From: Bacteroidales bacterium
GTDB lineage: Bacteria; Bacteroidota; Bacteroidia; Bacteroidales; UBA3663
Direction of reading: 5' to 3'
DNA: 57,094 nt
Assembly: GCA_016293065.1 (NCBI GenBank)
Contig: JAEDEY010000003.1
Location: forward strand, 1 to 57,094
Shown: positions 17,440 to 25,400 of the stretch, one piece after another
How the letters are laid out: every line of letters starts with the position of its first letter
Position numbering within the stretch: position 1 is the first letter of the stretch
The notes under the pieces: model-generated
The model's database searches: none
The model's input: the letters and a program-made list of their open reading frames with translations, nothing else
Told to the model about the DNA's origin: nothing
Position numbers and translations under genes: made by a program

Positions 17440-18087
17440 GTGAAAGTATATCTATTGCGTCATGGCGAGACTTCGTGGAACAATACACACCGTTTCCAGG
17501 GACGTATCGACATTCCTCTCAACGACTTCGGACGAGAGCTTGCTCAGATCACTCGCGATGCTATGCCTTACATACCCTTCGATCGCGTTTATTCCAGTCC
17601 GCTGATCCGTGCTCTCGAGACAGCCGAGATCTTCATGCGAGGACGTATGCCTCTCGACCAGATTATCAAAGACGACCGTCTGCTCGAGATCAGCTTCGGC
17701 CCACAGGAAGGCACGGATATCGAGATAGCAGGCAAAGACCCTTCGCATCCGCTATATCAGTGTCTGTGGCATCCCGAAAACTATGCGCCTACCGATGGAT
17801 CAGAGAGTTTCGAGGCTTTGGTAGCACGTGCCAAAGGATTCATTTATGACGAACTCTTGCCGCTCGAATGGTCGTGCAAGAATGTGCTCATAGTGGCACA
17901 TGGTGCGCTCATCCGAGGACTGATCTGTGCGGCAGGATTCAAGAAGATACGCGACTTCTGGGCCACTCAGCATCTCAACTGCAGTGTCACTACACTCGAT
18001 GTCACCGACGGCAGAATATCTCTCGATAGGGAAGCCGAGGTGTTCTACGACCCATCAATACTTAAACATCACGGTTGGAAGAAATAA
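17440..18087 (+). CDS. Histidine phosphatase (phosphoglycerate mutase-like)
   Basis: A 215-residue branch-1 histidine phosphatase starting at GTG. The phosphohistidine motif is LRHGETSWN near the N-terminus; RVYSSPLIRALETAEI provides the second arginine, a Glu follows in DRLLEISFGPQEG, and IVAHGALIRG is the second catalytic histidine. It fits the broad-specificity phosphatase/CobC/GpmB-like group; the substrate cannot be read. It lies between murF and the ComEC-like gene, and its stop overlaps the next start (TAATG), so it is likely translated with comEC. Confidence 0.9.
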   Translation: MKVYLLRHGETSWNNTHRFQGRIDIPLNDFGRELAQITRDAMPYIPFDRVYSSPLIRALETAEIFMRGRMPLDQIIKDDRLLEISFGPQEGTDIEIAGKDPSHPLYQCLWHPENYAPTDGSESFEALVARAKGFIYDELLPLEWSCKNVLIVAHGALIRGLICAAGFKKIRDFWATQHLNCSVTTLDVTDGRISLDREAEVFYDPSILKHHGWKK

Positions 18088-18980
18088 TGGACAATCAATC
18101 ATTTAATATTGTTACCAGCCGGATCGATTCTCTCGACCTGACACCTCGTACCAATGCCATGGCTCATGGCTTGCTGCTGGGAGATAAGCAATATTTCACA
18201 TATACCGAGAAGCAAGAGATGCGCAATGCAGGGATGAGCCACATCATGGCTGTCTCTGGATTGCACATTGGCATTTTGTTCCTTGTCATCTATCTCGCAC
18301 TTTGTCCGCTTCGTTGGTTTGGCCAACTGAAGCTGCACCGAGTGGCGGTGACTGCCATAATGTGGTTGTATGTGCTGATGATAGGCAGCCCGGTATCGGC
18401 TGTGCGAGCAGCCTTGATGCTCAGCCTTGCCTCTGTCTCGTGGGTCTTCGAGCGATATACGTCAGGCATAAGACTCTTGCTGTCGGCGGCAGTCATAATG
18501 CTTGTCTATGACTATCGTCAGTTGATGGATGTTGGGTTCCAACTCAGTTTCCTTGCTACATTAGGCATCTTGCTATGCCCACTGGACCATCAGAAGAGCC
18601 AGTCGGCCATGGGGCTTTTGCAGATCACTCTGTCGGCTCAGTTCGCTACCATGCCGGTAGTAGCTTATTTCTTTCATGTAGTGCCGCTGATGGGATGGAT
18701 TCAGGGTCTGTTGGTCATACCTCTGATGTCGTTTCTTGTCTATTGTCTGTTGCTCTTTCTTCTGTTTCCAATGCTTGATTTTCTATCCTATCCCATCGAG
18801 TGGATTACCGACTGGATATTCCTTGTGGCCGATGTCACGTCGCGTATGGAAAACTGGCTGTTGGGCGGACAATTCGCGCTTTATCCTACATGGTGGGAGG
18901 CGATGCTGTTGGCGATAGTGATATTTACTGTGCTTTTGACGATTGGTGAACGTCAGAGACAAGCTTGTCGTTACTATTGA
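18087..18980 (+). CDS. ComEC/Rec2-type membrane protein, competence core domain only
   Basis: From ATG 18087 the product is 297 residues. An upstream in-frame TTG (18075) is less likely because ATG 18087 sits in a TAATG overlap with the previous gene. The ComEC core is recognisable: TPRTNAMAHGLLLGDK, the diagnostic HIMAVSGLHIG, and VGFQLSFLATLGI, with about seven membrane helices. Full ComEC DNA-uptake channels (600-800 aa) also have an N-terminal OB-like domain and a C-terminal metallo-beta-lactamase domain; both are missing. No frameshifted flanking remnants were seen. DNA uptake or another transport role is uncertain. Confidence 0.8.
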   Translation: MDNQSFNIVTSRIDSLDLTPRTNAMAHGLLLGDKQYFTYTEKQEMRNAGMSHIMAVSGLHIGILFLVIYLALCPLRWFGQLKLHRVAVTAIMWLYVLMIGSPVSAVRAALMLSLASVSWVFERYTSGIRLLLSAAVIMLVYDYRQLMDVGFQLSFLATLGILLCPLDHQKSQSAMGLLQITLSAQFATMPVVAYFFHVVPLMGWIQGLLVIPLMSFLVYCLLLFLLFPMLDFLSYPIEWITDWIFLVADVTSRMENWLLGGQFALYPTWWEAMLLAIVIFTVLLTIGERQRQACRYY

Positions 18981-18993
18981 TGCAACACAAAAT

Positions 18994-19023
18994 AAGGCAT
19001 GTCGCGCAATGCCGACATGCCTT
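18994..19023. terminator. Bidirectional terminator between comEC-like gene and thioredoxin gene
   Basis: Perfect 11-bp stem AAGGCATGTCG (18994-19004) / CGACATGCCTT (19013-19023), 8-nt loop, between convergent genes. The T-tract is short on both sides. Confidence 0.75.
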
Positions 19024-19053
19024 GTTTCTCAAAAATCGCCAAAAGCCTTTTGA

Positions 19054-19371
19054 TTAGAGGTTAGCCTCGATGGCAGCCTTGATGTCTGACTTAGGAGCTG
19101 CACCTGTAATCTTGTGAACCTGTGAGCCGCCCTTGAGGAAGACAATGGTAGGGACGGCACGGATGCGGAACTGTATGCTGAGGTCGCCTTCTTCTTCCTC
19201 AACATTGTACTTGCCGATGATGGCTTTGCCCTCAAATTCCTGCGCAAGTTCCTCGATAACCGGAGCGAGAGTCATGCAAGGTCCACAATGTGTGCCCCAG
19301 AAATCAATTACTACGAGTTTGTCGCTTGCGAGGATTTCCTCTGCATTTGCATCTGTGATTTGTAATGCCAT
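19054..19371 (-). CDS. trxA: Thioredoxin with HCGPC active-site context
   Basis: A 105-residue, one-domain thioredoxin without signal peptide, thus cytosolic. The redox motif CGPC is intact, preceded by FWGTH; the Trp that precedes the first active-site Cys in most thioredoxins (WCGPC) is His here. The cis-proline region reads AVPTIVFLKGG and the C-terminal Gly-rich turn is GAAPKSD. Thioredoxin reduces disulfides in ribonucleotide reductase, peroxidases and others. A minus-strand TACCTTTG at 19432-19425 is the likely -7 box. It is transcribed alone toward the shared terminator. Confidence 0.93.
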   Translation of the reverse strand: MALQITDANAEEILASDKLVVIDFWGTHCGPCMTLAPVIEELAQEFEGKAIIGKYNVEEEEGDLSIQFRIRAVPTIVFLKGGSQVHKITGAAPKSDIKAAIEANL

Positions 19372-19480
19372 AATATCAATGATTTAGATGGAAAAAATAA
19401 ATATTCACTTTATACTGAATTGTGCAAAGGTAATGATTTTTTGTCACAAAAACATTTTTCTCTCCAAAAATTATTGATTA

Positions 19481-19512
19481 TTTGCTTTTTTCGCATTTTT
19501 GCTTTATCTTTG
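19481..19512 (+). promoter_or_regulatory. Promoter of the comB-like gene
   Basis: TTTG at 19481-19484 and TATCTTTG at 19505-19512 with 20 bp between. It lies after any upstream in-frame start, which supports ATG 19560 as the true start. Confidence 0.8.
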
Positions 19513-19559
19513 CGACTGTTTTCAACATTATATGGAATATAATATATTATATTGAGGCA

Positions 19560-20276
19560 ATGAACAGAATCGATATTTGCTTTTCTCCTGCTTTGCTTAA
19601 TCAATACGAGCACAAGGAGTCGGTTGTCGTTGTGACCGATGTCTTTCGTGCCACTACCACTATATGCACGGCTTTTGCCAATGGCTGCAAGGATATCATT
19701 CCTGTAGCAACCGAGGCTGAGGCATTGACCTACAAGGGTATGGGCTATCTGACTGGTGCAGAACAATCGACCGAGCGTTGTGCCTTTGCCGATTTCGGTA
19801 ATAGCCCTTCCGAATACAGTGTAGCACGCGTATCGGGCAAGTCGTTAGTCATGAAGACTACCAATGGCACTATAGCCATCAAAGGTGCTGCCGATTGTCA
19901 CAGCCTTCTGATAGGTGCTTTCGTCAACTTGCAGGCAGTGGCCCGCCGATGCAAGGAACTCGACCGTGATGTGCTGGTTGTCTGCTCGGGTTCAGATGGA
20001 CGTATATGTCTCGAGGATTCGCTCTTTGCCGGAGCCCTGACATCATTGCTCTTGGCCGAGGAGAACTTTTCTACAGCAAGCGATGGCGCACGCATCGCCG
20101 TGGCTCTGTGGCATCAGGCCAATCGCGACTTTTCGGGATTCCTCATGCAGAGCGAACATGCCCAGAAACTGATTCGCCATGGGTTCAAGGCCGACTTGGC
20201 ATATTGCTTGCGTAAGAGTATATTTGGTGTAGTGCCTGAACTGAAAGGCGACAAATTGATTGTCAGAAATAATTAA
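19560..20276 (+). CDS. 2-phosphosulfolactate phosphatase family protein (ComB-like)
   Basis: The start ATG 19560 is chosen because the promoter (19481-19512) lies downstream of the beginning of the longer open frame. The 238-residue product has the ComB features VTDVFRATTT near residue 25, TTNGT, and CSGSDGRICLEDSLFAGAL. In methanogens ComB makes sulfolactate for coenzyme M; Bacteroidales do not make coenzyme M and the role here is unknown, possibly a related phosphatase. No other coenzyme M gene is in the window. The next gene starts 4 bp after the stop. Confidence 0.85.
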   Translation: MNRIDICFSPALLNQYEHKESVVVVTDVFRATTTICTAFANGCKDIIPVATEAEALTYKGMGYLTGAEQSTERCAFADFGNSPSEYSVARVSGKSLVMKTTNGTIAIKGAADCHSLLIGAFVNLQAVARRCKELDRDVLVVCSGSDGRICLEDSLFAGALTSLLLAEENFSTASDGARIAVALWHQANRDFSGFLMQSEHAQKLIRHGFKADLAYCLRKSIFGVVPELKGDKLIVRNN

Positions 20277-20280
20277 CGAT

Positions 20281-21114
20281 ATGGTACAACTTGGAAAATA
20301 TAACAACCTGACAGTCCTGAAGACGGTCGATTTCGGCATATATCTCGATGGAGGCGACGGCCTTGAGATCCTGATGCCAAGCCGTTATGTACCAGAGGGT
20401 ACAAAGGAGGGCGACGAGTTGCGTTGCTTTGTATATCAGGACAGTGAAGCACGACTGATTGCCACTACCGAGCGGCCTTATGCCACCGTGGGCGAGTTCG
20501 CCAGTCTCAGGATCAACAGCGTGAATGCTGTTGGCGCTTTCGCCGATTGGGGCACGAGCAAGGAGTTGCTCATTCCGCATCGCGAACAGACTGTAAAGAT
20601 GGAGGAGGGTCACCGATACATTGTATATATTTATATCGACACCGTTTCGGGTCGTCTGGCTGGTACGGCTAAGGTCGATAAGTATCTCGACAATGTGCCT
20701 CCACAGTACGAGGAAAACCAAGAGGTCGATGCGTTGGTGTGGAAGCCTACGCCTCTTGGATATAAGGTCATCATCAACAACCGTCACACTGGTCTTATCT
20801 ACAAGAATCAGATCTTCCAGCCTGTCCACGTGGGCGAGCATCTTCGTGCGTGGGTCAAAGGAATAAGAGACGATGACAAGATCGACCTCATGCTTCAGCC
20901 TATGGGCTATCGCAACGTCATCAATAGTGTCGAGGCAGCAATATTGAAATGCTTGCACAACAATGACGGCTTTATGCCTCTGACCGACAAGACCGACCCT
21001 GAGTTCATCGCCGATAAGCTGCAGTGCTCGAAGAAGAACTTCAAAAAGGCCATCGGTGCTCTTTACAAGCAGGGCAGGATAATGATCTGTGACGATGGCA
21101 TCCGGTTGTTATGA
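20281..21114 (+). CDS. CvfB-like S1-domain RNA-binding protein
   Basis: ATG 20281 is chosen over an in-frame TTG at 20260 that would overlap comB. The 277-residue product has the CvfB/YitL architecture: S1-like OB folds (LGKYNNLTVLKTVDFGIYLDG at the N-terminus, a second from VNAVGAFADWG, a third around residues 155-215) and a C-terminal winged helix (FIADKLQCSKKNFKKAIG, then ALYKQGRI). In Staphylococcus CvfB binds RNA and affects virulence gene expression; a general RNA-binding role is inferred. It sits 4 bp after the ComB-like gene, so both are one transcript. Confidence 0.85.
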   Translation: MVQLGKYNNLTVLKTVDFGIYLDGGDGLEILMPSRYVPEGTKEGDELRCFVYQDSEARLIATTERPYATVGEFASLRINSVNAVGAFADWGTSKELLIPHREQTVKMEEGHRYIVYIYIDTVSGRLAGTAKVDKYLDNVPPQYEENQEVDALVWKPTPLGYKVIINNRHTGLIYKNQIFQPVHVGEHLRAWVKGIRDDDKIDLMLQPMGYRNVINSVEAAILKCLHNNDGFMPLTDKTDPEFIADKLQCSKKNFKKAIGALYKQGRIMICDDGIRLL

Positions 21115-21118
21115 AATA

Positions 21119-21165
21119 AAACACAACGACGGTAGGTTTCTGCTAAGCCTGCCGTCGTTGTGTTT
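21119..21165. terminator. Strong bidirectional terminator between cvfB-like and SPOR genes
   Basis: An 18-bp stem with a single G-T pair: AAACACAACGACGGTAGG (21119-21136) with CCTGCCGTCGTTGTGTTT (21148-21165), 11-nt loop. A-rich and T-rich ends suit both directions. Confidence 0.85.
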
Positions 21166-21189
21166 GTATAGTCGTCTTTATCTGACTTC

Positions 21190-21669
21190 TTAGAATGAAG
21201 GGATGAGAAGCCAAGCCTCGGCGCAAGTGCCTTGCTCAGTAGGATAAGTGTTGCGGATATCATCGCGTACCGACATGGCATCCGAACGAGAATCATAACC
21301 ACCAGCTACCACACGATACATGCCACTCTCGTTCTGAACGAGGAATGCCTTGTAGCCACGTCCCACCATCTTGTTCTTCATGTTCTCGGCGTTCTCCTTG
21401 CTGCCAAAGCTGCCAACGATGACGTTGTAGTCCTTGAGCAAACCATTGTCAGAAGCATTGACAATCTTCACCTTCTCCTGACGGTCGCCTGCCTGAGCAA
21501 CAGGAGCAGTGCGCTTAGGAGTAGTGTAGGTGATAGGAGCAGATACCTCCTGAACTTCAGCTGAAGGCTCGGCTACGGTTGCAGCCTCACTGAGTGTCTT
21601 CTGTGACTTGCAGCTTGACATAGCAACCGCTGCAACGATGGCAATAGCCATCAAAAGGGTCTTTTTCAT
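21190..21669 (-). CDS. SPOR-domain lipoprotein
   Basis: A 159-residue protein with a signal sequence ending in the lipobox AMSSC (Cys20), a disordered Ala/Pro/Glu/Thr stretch (residues ~25-75), and a C-terminal SPOR domain (residues ~80-145: YNVIVGSFGSKENAENMKNKM, YRVVAGGYDSRSDA). SPOR domains bind peptidoglycan stripped of stem peptides, mostly at the division septum. The protein is probably anchored to the outer membrane and bound to the wall. A minus-strand promoter lies at 21705-21736. It is convergent with the cvfB-like gene. Confidence 0.88.
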   Translation of the reverse strand: MKKTLLMAIAIVAAVAMSSCKSQKTLSEAATVAEPSAEVQEVSAPITYTTPKRTAPVAQAGDRQEKVKIVNASDNGLLKDYNVIVGSFGSKENAENMKNKMVGRGYKAFLVQNESGMYRVVAGGYDSRSDAMSVRDDIRNTYPTEQGTCAEAWLLIPSF

Positions 21670-21704
21670 AATCAGTATATATGTTTTAGTATTATTTTCT
21701 TTGG

Positions 21705-21736
21705 CAAAAATAGTTATTTTTTTTGTTCGTCACAAA
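21705..21736 (-). promoter_or_regulatory. Promoter of the SPOR lipoprotein gene
   Basis: On the minus strand TTTG (21736-21733) and TATTTTTG (21712-21705) with 20 bp between; start codon 36 bp downstream. Confidence 0.65.
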
Positions 21737-21808
21737 CAATTAATGAAAAAAATTCAAAATACTGCAATAATTTATTTTTTTGAAATGTCTTTGCGATGAT
21801 TATTATAT

Positions 21809-21891
21809 ATTATTGATGTGAAATGTGCAATGACTCATGTAAAAAATGTGTAGATTTTTCTGCCGCGAATGTCATGCAAAACATCAATAAT
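21809..21891. other. Nested inverted repeats in the SPOR-tkt gap (possible structured RNA)
   Basis: The 436-bp gap 21670-22105 contains no convincing gene. Within it, ATTATTGATGT (21809-21819) pairs perfectly with ACATCAATAAT (21881-21891). Inside, TGCA-A-TGAC (21826-21834) pairs with GTCATGCA (21871-21878) with one bulged A, and AAAAAT (21842-21847) pairs with ATTTTT (21854-21859). The stems are coaxial and nested. A near-consensus -7 box, TGTCTTTG, is at 21786-21793 but no good -33 element was found. It may be a small RNA or a regulatory structure. Confidence 0.35.
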
Positions 21892-22022
21892 CATTGAAGT
21901 CAACGAAGTTCATTAACCATACCAAAATACACTTTCTATGGCTTTGACTATCGCTTTTATCTGGCTCAGCATATAATATTTGGCTCAAATGACATCAAAA
22001 ACTCAATTTTTCGACGATTTTT

Positions 22023-22054
22023 TTTGGATAGTTGATAGAAAATATATACTTTTG
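22023..22054 (+). promoter_or_regulatory. Promoter of tkt
   Basis: TTTG at 22023-22026 and TACTTTTG at 22047-22054 with 20 bp between; tkt starts 51 bp downstream. Confidence 0.7.
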
Positions 22055-22105
22055 TGCAATTAACTATACATTATTCTTCTGAAAAATACAATAACAATAA
22101 ACAAC

Positions 22106-24124
22106 ATGAATTCTATTGCTTTGATGAACAAGGCAGCGGATAATATCCGTATCCTTGCAGCCGCTGCAGTCGAGAAGGCTAAGAGCGGACACCCAGGTGG
22201 TGCTATGGGCGGTGCTGATTTTATCAACGTCCTCTTCAGTGAGTATCTTGAGTATGATCCAAAGAACATGAACTATGAGGGTCGTGACCGTTTCTTCCTC
22301 GATCCAGGTCACATGGCTCCAATGCTCTATGCTCAGCTCTGTCTCGCAGGCAAGTTTACTGTCGATGAGCTTCAGACTCTCCGTCAGTGGGGCAGCCCTG
22401 TTACCGGTCACCCAGAACTTGAGGTAGTACGTGGTATCGAGAACACCTCTGGTCCTCTCGGTCAGGGTCATGCTTATGCAGTCGGTGCCGCTATTGCTGC
22501 CAAGTTCCTTGCTGCTCGTCTTGGCGAGGAGGTAATGGGTCAGAAGATCTATACTTATATTTCTGATGGTGGTATTCAGGAAGAGGTTAGCCAGGGTGCA
22601 GGCCGTATCGCTGGTACTCTCGGTCTTGATAACCTCATCATGTTCTATGACTCTAACGATATCCAGCTCTCTACCGAGTGCAAGACTGTTACTACCGAGG
22701 ACACTGCTACCAAGTATCGTTCATGGGGCTGGAATGTCATCGAGATCAACGGTAACGACGTTGAGCAGATCCGTGGTGCTTTGAACATTGCCAAGGCTAC
22801 CAAGGGCAAGCCATCACTCATCATCGGTAAGTGTATCATGGGTAAGGGCGCTCTTAAGGCCGATGGTACAAGCTACGAGCGTAATTGCAAGACTCACGGT
22901 GCTCCTCTCGGTGGCGATGCATTTGTCAATACTATCAAGAACCTCGGCGGTGATCCTGAGAACCCATTCCAGATCTTCCCAGAGGTAAAGAAGCTCTATA
23001 CTCAGCGTCGTGCTGAACTCCGCAAGATCATGGATGCCAAGTATGCTCGCAAGGCAGCTTGGGCTGCAGCTAACCCTGAGAAGGCTGCTCTCTTGAAGGA
23101 GTGGTTCAGCGGCAAGGCTCCTCAGATCGACTGGTCGAAGGTTGAGCAGAAGAAGGACGATGCTACTCGTTCGGCATCTGCTGCTGTTCTCAGCCAGCTC
23201 GCTCAGCAGGTTCCAAACATGATCTGCGCATCTGCCGACCTCTCTAACTCTGACAAGACCGACGGCTTCCTCAAGTTCACTCACGACCTTCAGAAGGGTG
23301 ACTTCAGTGGCGCATTCTTCCAGGCTGGTGTTGCTGAGTTCACTATGGCTTGCTGCTGCGTAGGTATGGCTCTCCATGGTGGTGTCATCCCTGCTTGTGG
23401 TACATTCTTCGTATTCAGCCAGTATATGCTCCCTGTTGTTCGTATGGCTGCTCTCATGGAGCTCCCAGTTAAGTTCATCTGGACTCACGACGCATTCCGT
23501 GTAGGTGAGGATGGACCTACTCATGAGCCTGTTGAGCACGAGGCACAGATCCGTCTCATGGAGAAGCTCAGAACTCACAAGGGTCGCAACTCTATGCTCG
23601 TTCTCCGTCCTGCCGACAGCGACGAGACTACCCAGGCATGGAAGATGGCAATGGAGAACACTGTATCTCCTACAGGTCTCATCTTCTCTCGCCAGAACAT
23701 CAAGACTCTCCCAGAGGGCAACGACTACAGTCAGGCTGCTCAGGGCGCTTACATCGTAGCTGGTTCTGACGAAGACTATGATGTAATCCTCCTTGCTTCT
23801 GGTTCTGAGGTTTCAACTCTCGTGGCTGGTGCACAGCTCCTCCGCGAAGAGGGTATCAAGTGCCGCATCGTAAGTGTTCCTTCTGAGGGTCTCTTCCGTC
23901 GCCAGACTAAGAAGTACCAGCAGCAGATCCTTCCTGTAGGCAAGCCTAAGTTCGGTATGACAGCAGGTCTCCCTGTAACTCTCGAAGGTCTCGTAGGTGC
24001 CGACGGTGAGGTTTGGGGTCTCAGCACATTCGGTTTCTCTGCTCCTTACAAGGTGCTCGACGAGAAACTCGGTTTCACTGCCGACAACGTCTATACTCAG
24101 GTTAAGCGCATGCTTAAGAAGTAA
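22106..24124 (+). CDS. tkt: Transketolase
   Basis: A 672-residue full-length transketolase. The N-terminal thiamine-diphosphate domain has KSGHPGG, DPGHMAPMLYA, GPLGQGHA and the ThDP/Mg motif region YISDGGIQEE...YDSNDIQ; the pyrimidine domain has FRVGEDGPTHEPVEH and LRPADSDET; the C-terminal domain follows from about residue 540. It moves two-carbon units between ketoses and aldoses in the non-oxidative pentose phosphate pathway. Codon use is strongly biased (for example GGT, CTC, AAG), as expected of a highly expressed gene. rpiB of the same pathway follows. Confidence 0.96.
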   Translation: MNSIALMNKAADNIRILAAAAVEKAKSGHPGGAMGGADFINVLFSEYLEYDPKNMNYEGRDRFFLDPGHMAPMLYAQLCLAGKFTVDELQTLRQWGSPVTGHPELEVVRGIENTSGPLGQGHAYAVGAAIAAKFLAARLGEEVMGQKIYTYISDGGIQEEVSQGAGRIAGTLGLDNLIMFYDSNDIQLSTECKTVTTEDTATKYRSWGWNVIEINGNDVEQIRGALNIAKATKGKPSLIIGKCIMGKGALKADGTSYERNCKTHGAPLGGDAFVNTIKNLGGDPENPFQIFPEVKKLYTQRRAELRKIMDAKYARKAAWAAANPEKAALLKEWFSGKAPQIDWSKVEQKKDDATRSASAAVLSQLAQQVPNMICASADLSNSDKTDGFLKFTHDLQKGDFSGAFFQAGVAEFTMACCCVGMALHGGVIPACGTFFVFSQYMLPVVRMAALMELPVKFIWTHDAFRVGEDGPTHEPVEHEAQIRLMEKLRTHKGRNSMLVLRPADSDETTQAWKMAMENTVSPTGLIFSRQNIKTLPEGNDYSQAAQGAYIVAGSDEDYDVILLASGSEVSTLVAGAQLLREEGIKCRIVSVPSEGLFRRQTKKYQQQILPVGKPKFGMTAGLPVTLEGLVGADGEVWGLSTFGFSAPYKVLDEKLGFTADNVYTQVKRMLKK

Positions 24125-24143
24125 TACACTAAATACAGATATT

Positions 24144-24178
24144 GAGCGGGGGCGTTTATTGACCTCCGCTCTTTTCTT
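24144..24178 (+). terminator. Terminator after tkt
   Basis: GAGCGG (24144-24149) pairs with CCGCTC (24166-24171), extended by three more pairs inward including one G-T, and is followed by TTTTCTTT. Confidence 0.7.
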
Positions 24179-24213
24179 TCTGAGTCAATTTACCTAATAA
24201 TTATCATAACACA

Positions 24214-24657
24214 ATGGAAGTGAAGAACTTTGTCGGATTGGCTTCCGACCATGCTGCTTTCCAGTTGAAGCAGTTCGTTAAGCAATATCTTGATGAGAAA
24301 GGCATCCCATATAAGGACTATGGCACTCTGACCGAAGAGAGCTGCAACTATGCGACCTATGGTCATGCGCTTGCTAATGCTATCGAGGCAGGCGAGTGCT
24401 ACCCTGGTATTGCTATGTGTGGTAGCGGCGAAGGTATCAGCATGACGCTCAACAAGCATCAGGGCATTCGCGCAGGTCTCTGCTGGATTCCTGAGATTGC
24501 TCATCTCATCCGTCAGCACAACAATGCCAACGTGCTCGTACTCCCAGGCCGTTTTATCGACAATGAGATGGCTCGCAAGATTCTCGACGAGTATATGAAC
24601 ACCGAATTCGAGGGTGGACGTCACGAACAGCGTATCGCTGATATACCATGCAAATAA
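24214..24657 (+). CDS. rpiB: Ribose-5-phosphate isomerase B
   Basis: A 147-residue RpiB/LacA-B family isomerase: GLASDHAAFQLKQ at the N-terminus binds the sugar phosphate, CGSGEGISMTLNKHQGIRAG holds the active-site Cys and the anion hole, and VLVLPGRFI follows. It interconverts ribose 5-phosphate and ribulose 5-phosphate, which suits its place next to tkt. The glycine loop has Glu (SGEG) where many relatives have Asn or Ile, a small deviation. A terminator separates it from tkt, but no promoter of its own was recognised, so partial read-through is possible. Confidence 0.93.
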   Translation: MEVKNFVGLASDHAAFQLKQFVKQYLDEKGIPYKDYGTLTEESCNYATYGHALANAIEAGECYPGIAMCGSGEGISMTLNKHQGIRAGLCWIPEIAHLIRQHNNANVLVLPGRFIDNEMARKILDEYMNTEFEGGRHEQRIADIPCK

Positions 24658-25334
24658 GACGTCTGATTGTACTCCTGTCTGTCGTTTGGGCATTCCTGTC
24701 TGTGTCGATGGCTCAGATTAGGGTGGCTTGTGTTGGCAACAGCATAACAGAAGGTCATGGCTTGGCAGACCCTGCCACCGAGGCTTATCCTGGTGTGCTG
24801 CAAAGGCTCTTGGGCAACGATTTCGCTGTGCAGAACTTCGGTTTGAGCGGTTACACGTTGATGCGTGAGGGTGACTATCCATACATGAATGCTCCCGATC
24901 CTGCCAAACGTCGTTTTCAGGCGGCTTTGGCAAGCAATCCCGACATTGTCACTATCAAGCTCGGCACCAACGACAGCAAGGCTCGCAACTGGAATCACTT
25001 CAAGGACGATTTTGTTCCAAGCTTCAATGCTATGATAGACAGTTTCCAGTGTCTGCCAAGTCACCCTATCATATATATCTGTTTGCCAATCCCTGCTGCA
25101 GGTGAGAACTTCTCGATACGTCCAGAGGTGGTTGACAACGAGATTTGCCCTCTCCTCAGGCAGTTGGCGGCTGAACGAGGCTTGCCTGTCATCGACCTCA
25201 ACACAGCCATGCGTCCATATCTTGAGACATTAGACGACATGATCCATCCTAACCGTGTTGGATCGGCATTGATAGCCGAGGAAATCGCACGCCGTCTGCT
25301 GGTCGATAGGGCAGAAGGGAAATTCAAGAAATAA
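24648..25334 (+). CDS. Secreted SGNH/GDSL-family hydrolase
   Basis: A 228-residue protein with a signal peptide (cleavage after SMA near residue 22) and SGNH blocks: GNSITEG with nucleophile Ser32, a glycine in FGLSGYT, GTND, and the C-terminal DMIHPN with the catalytic Asp/His. This family de-acylates carbohydrates, lipids or wall polymers; carbohydrate esterases of gut Bacteroidales are common members. Its ATG overlaps the end of rpiB by 10 bp, implying translational coupling, although no functional link to the pentose phosphate pathway is obvious. Periplasmic or surface location is expected. Confidence 0.88.
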   Translation: MQIRRLIVLLSVVWAFLSVSMAQIRVACVGNSITEGHGLADPATEAYPGVLQRLLGNDFAVQNFGLSGYTLMREGDYPYMNAPDPAKRRFQAALASNPDIVTIKLGTNDSKARNWNHFKDDFVPSFNAMIDSFQCLPSHPIIYICLPIPAAGENFSIRPEVVDNEICPLLRQLAAERGLPVIDLNTAMRPYLETLDDMIHPNRVGSALIAEEIARRLLVDRAEGKFKK

Positions 25335-25339
25335 TATAG

Positions 25340-25375
25340 AAAGTCAGCCTGTACAGTCTGAGGCTGACTTTTTTG
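25340..25375 (+). terminator. Terminator after the SGNH hydrolase gene
   Basis: AAGTCAGCCT (25341-25350) pairs with AGGCTGACTT (25361-25370), 10-nt loop, followed by TTTT. Confidence 0.85.
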
Positions 25376-25400
25376 ACATAATCAAAAATACTAAATTATT

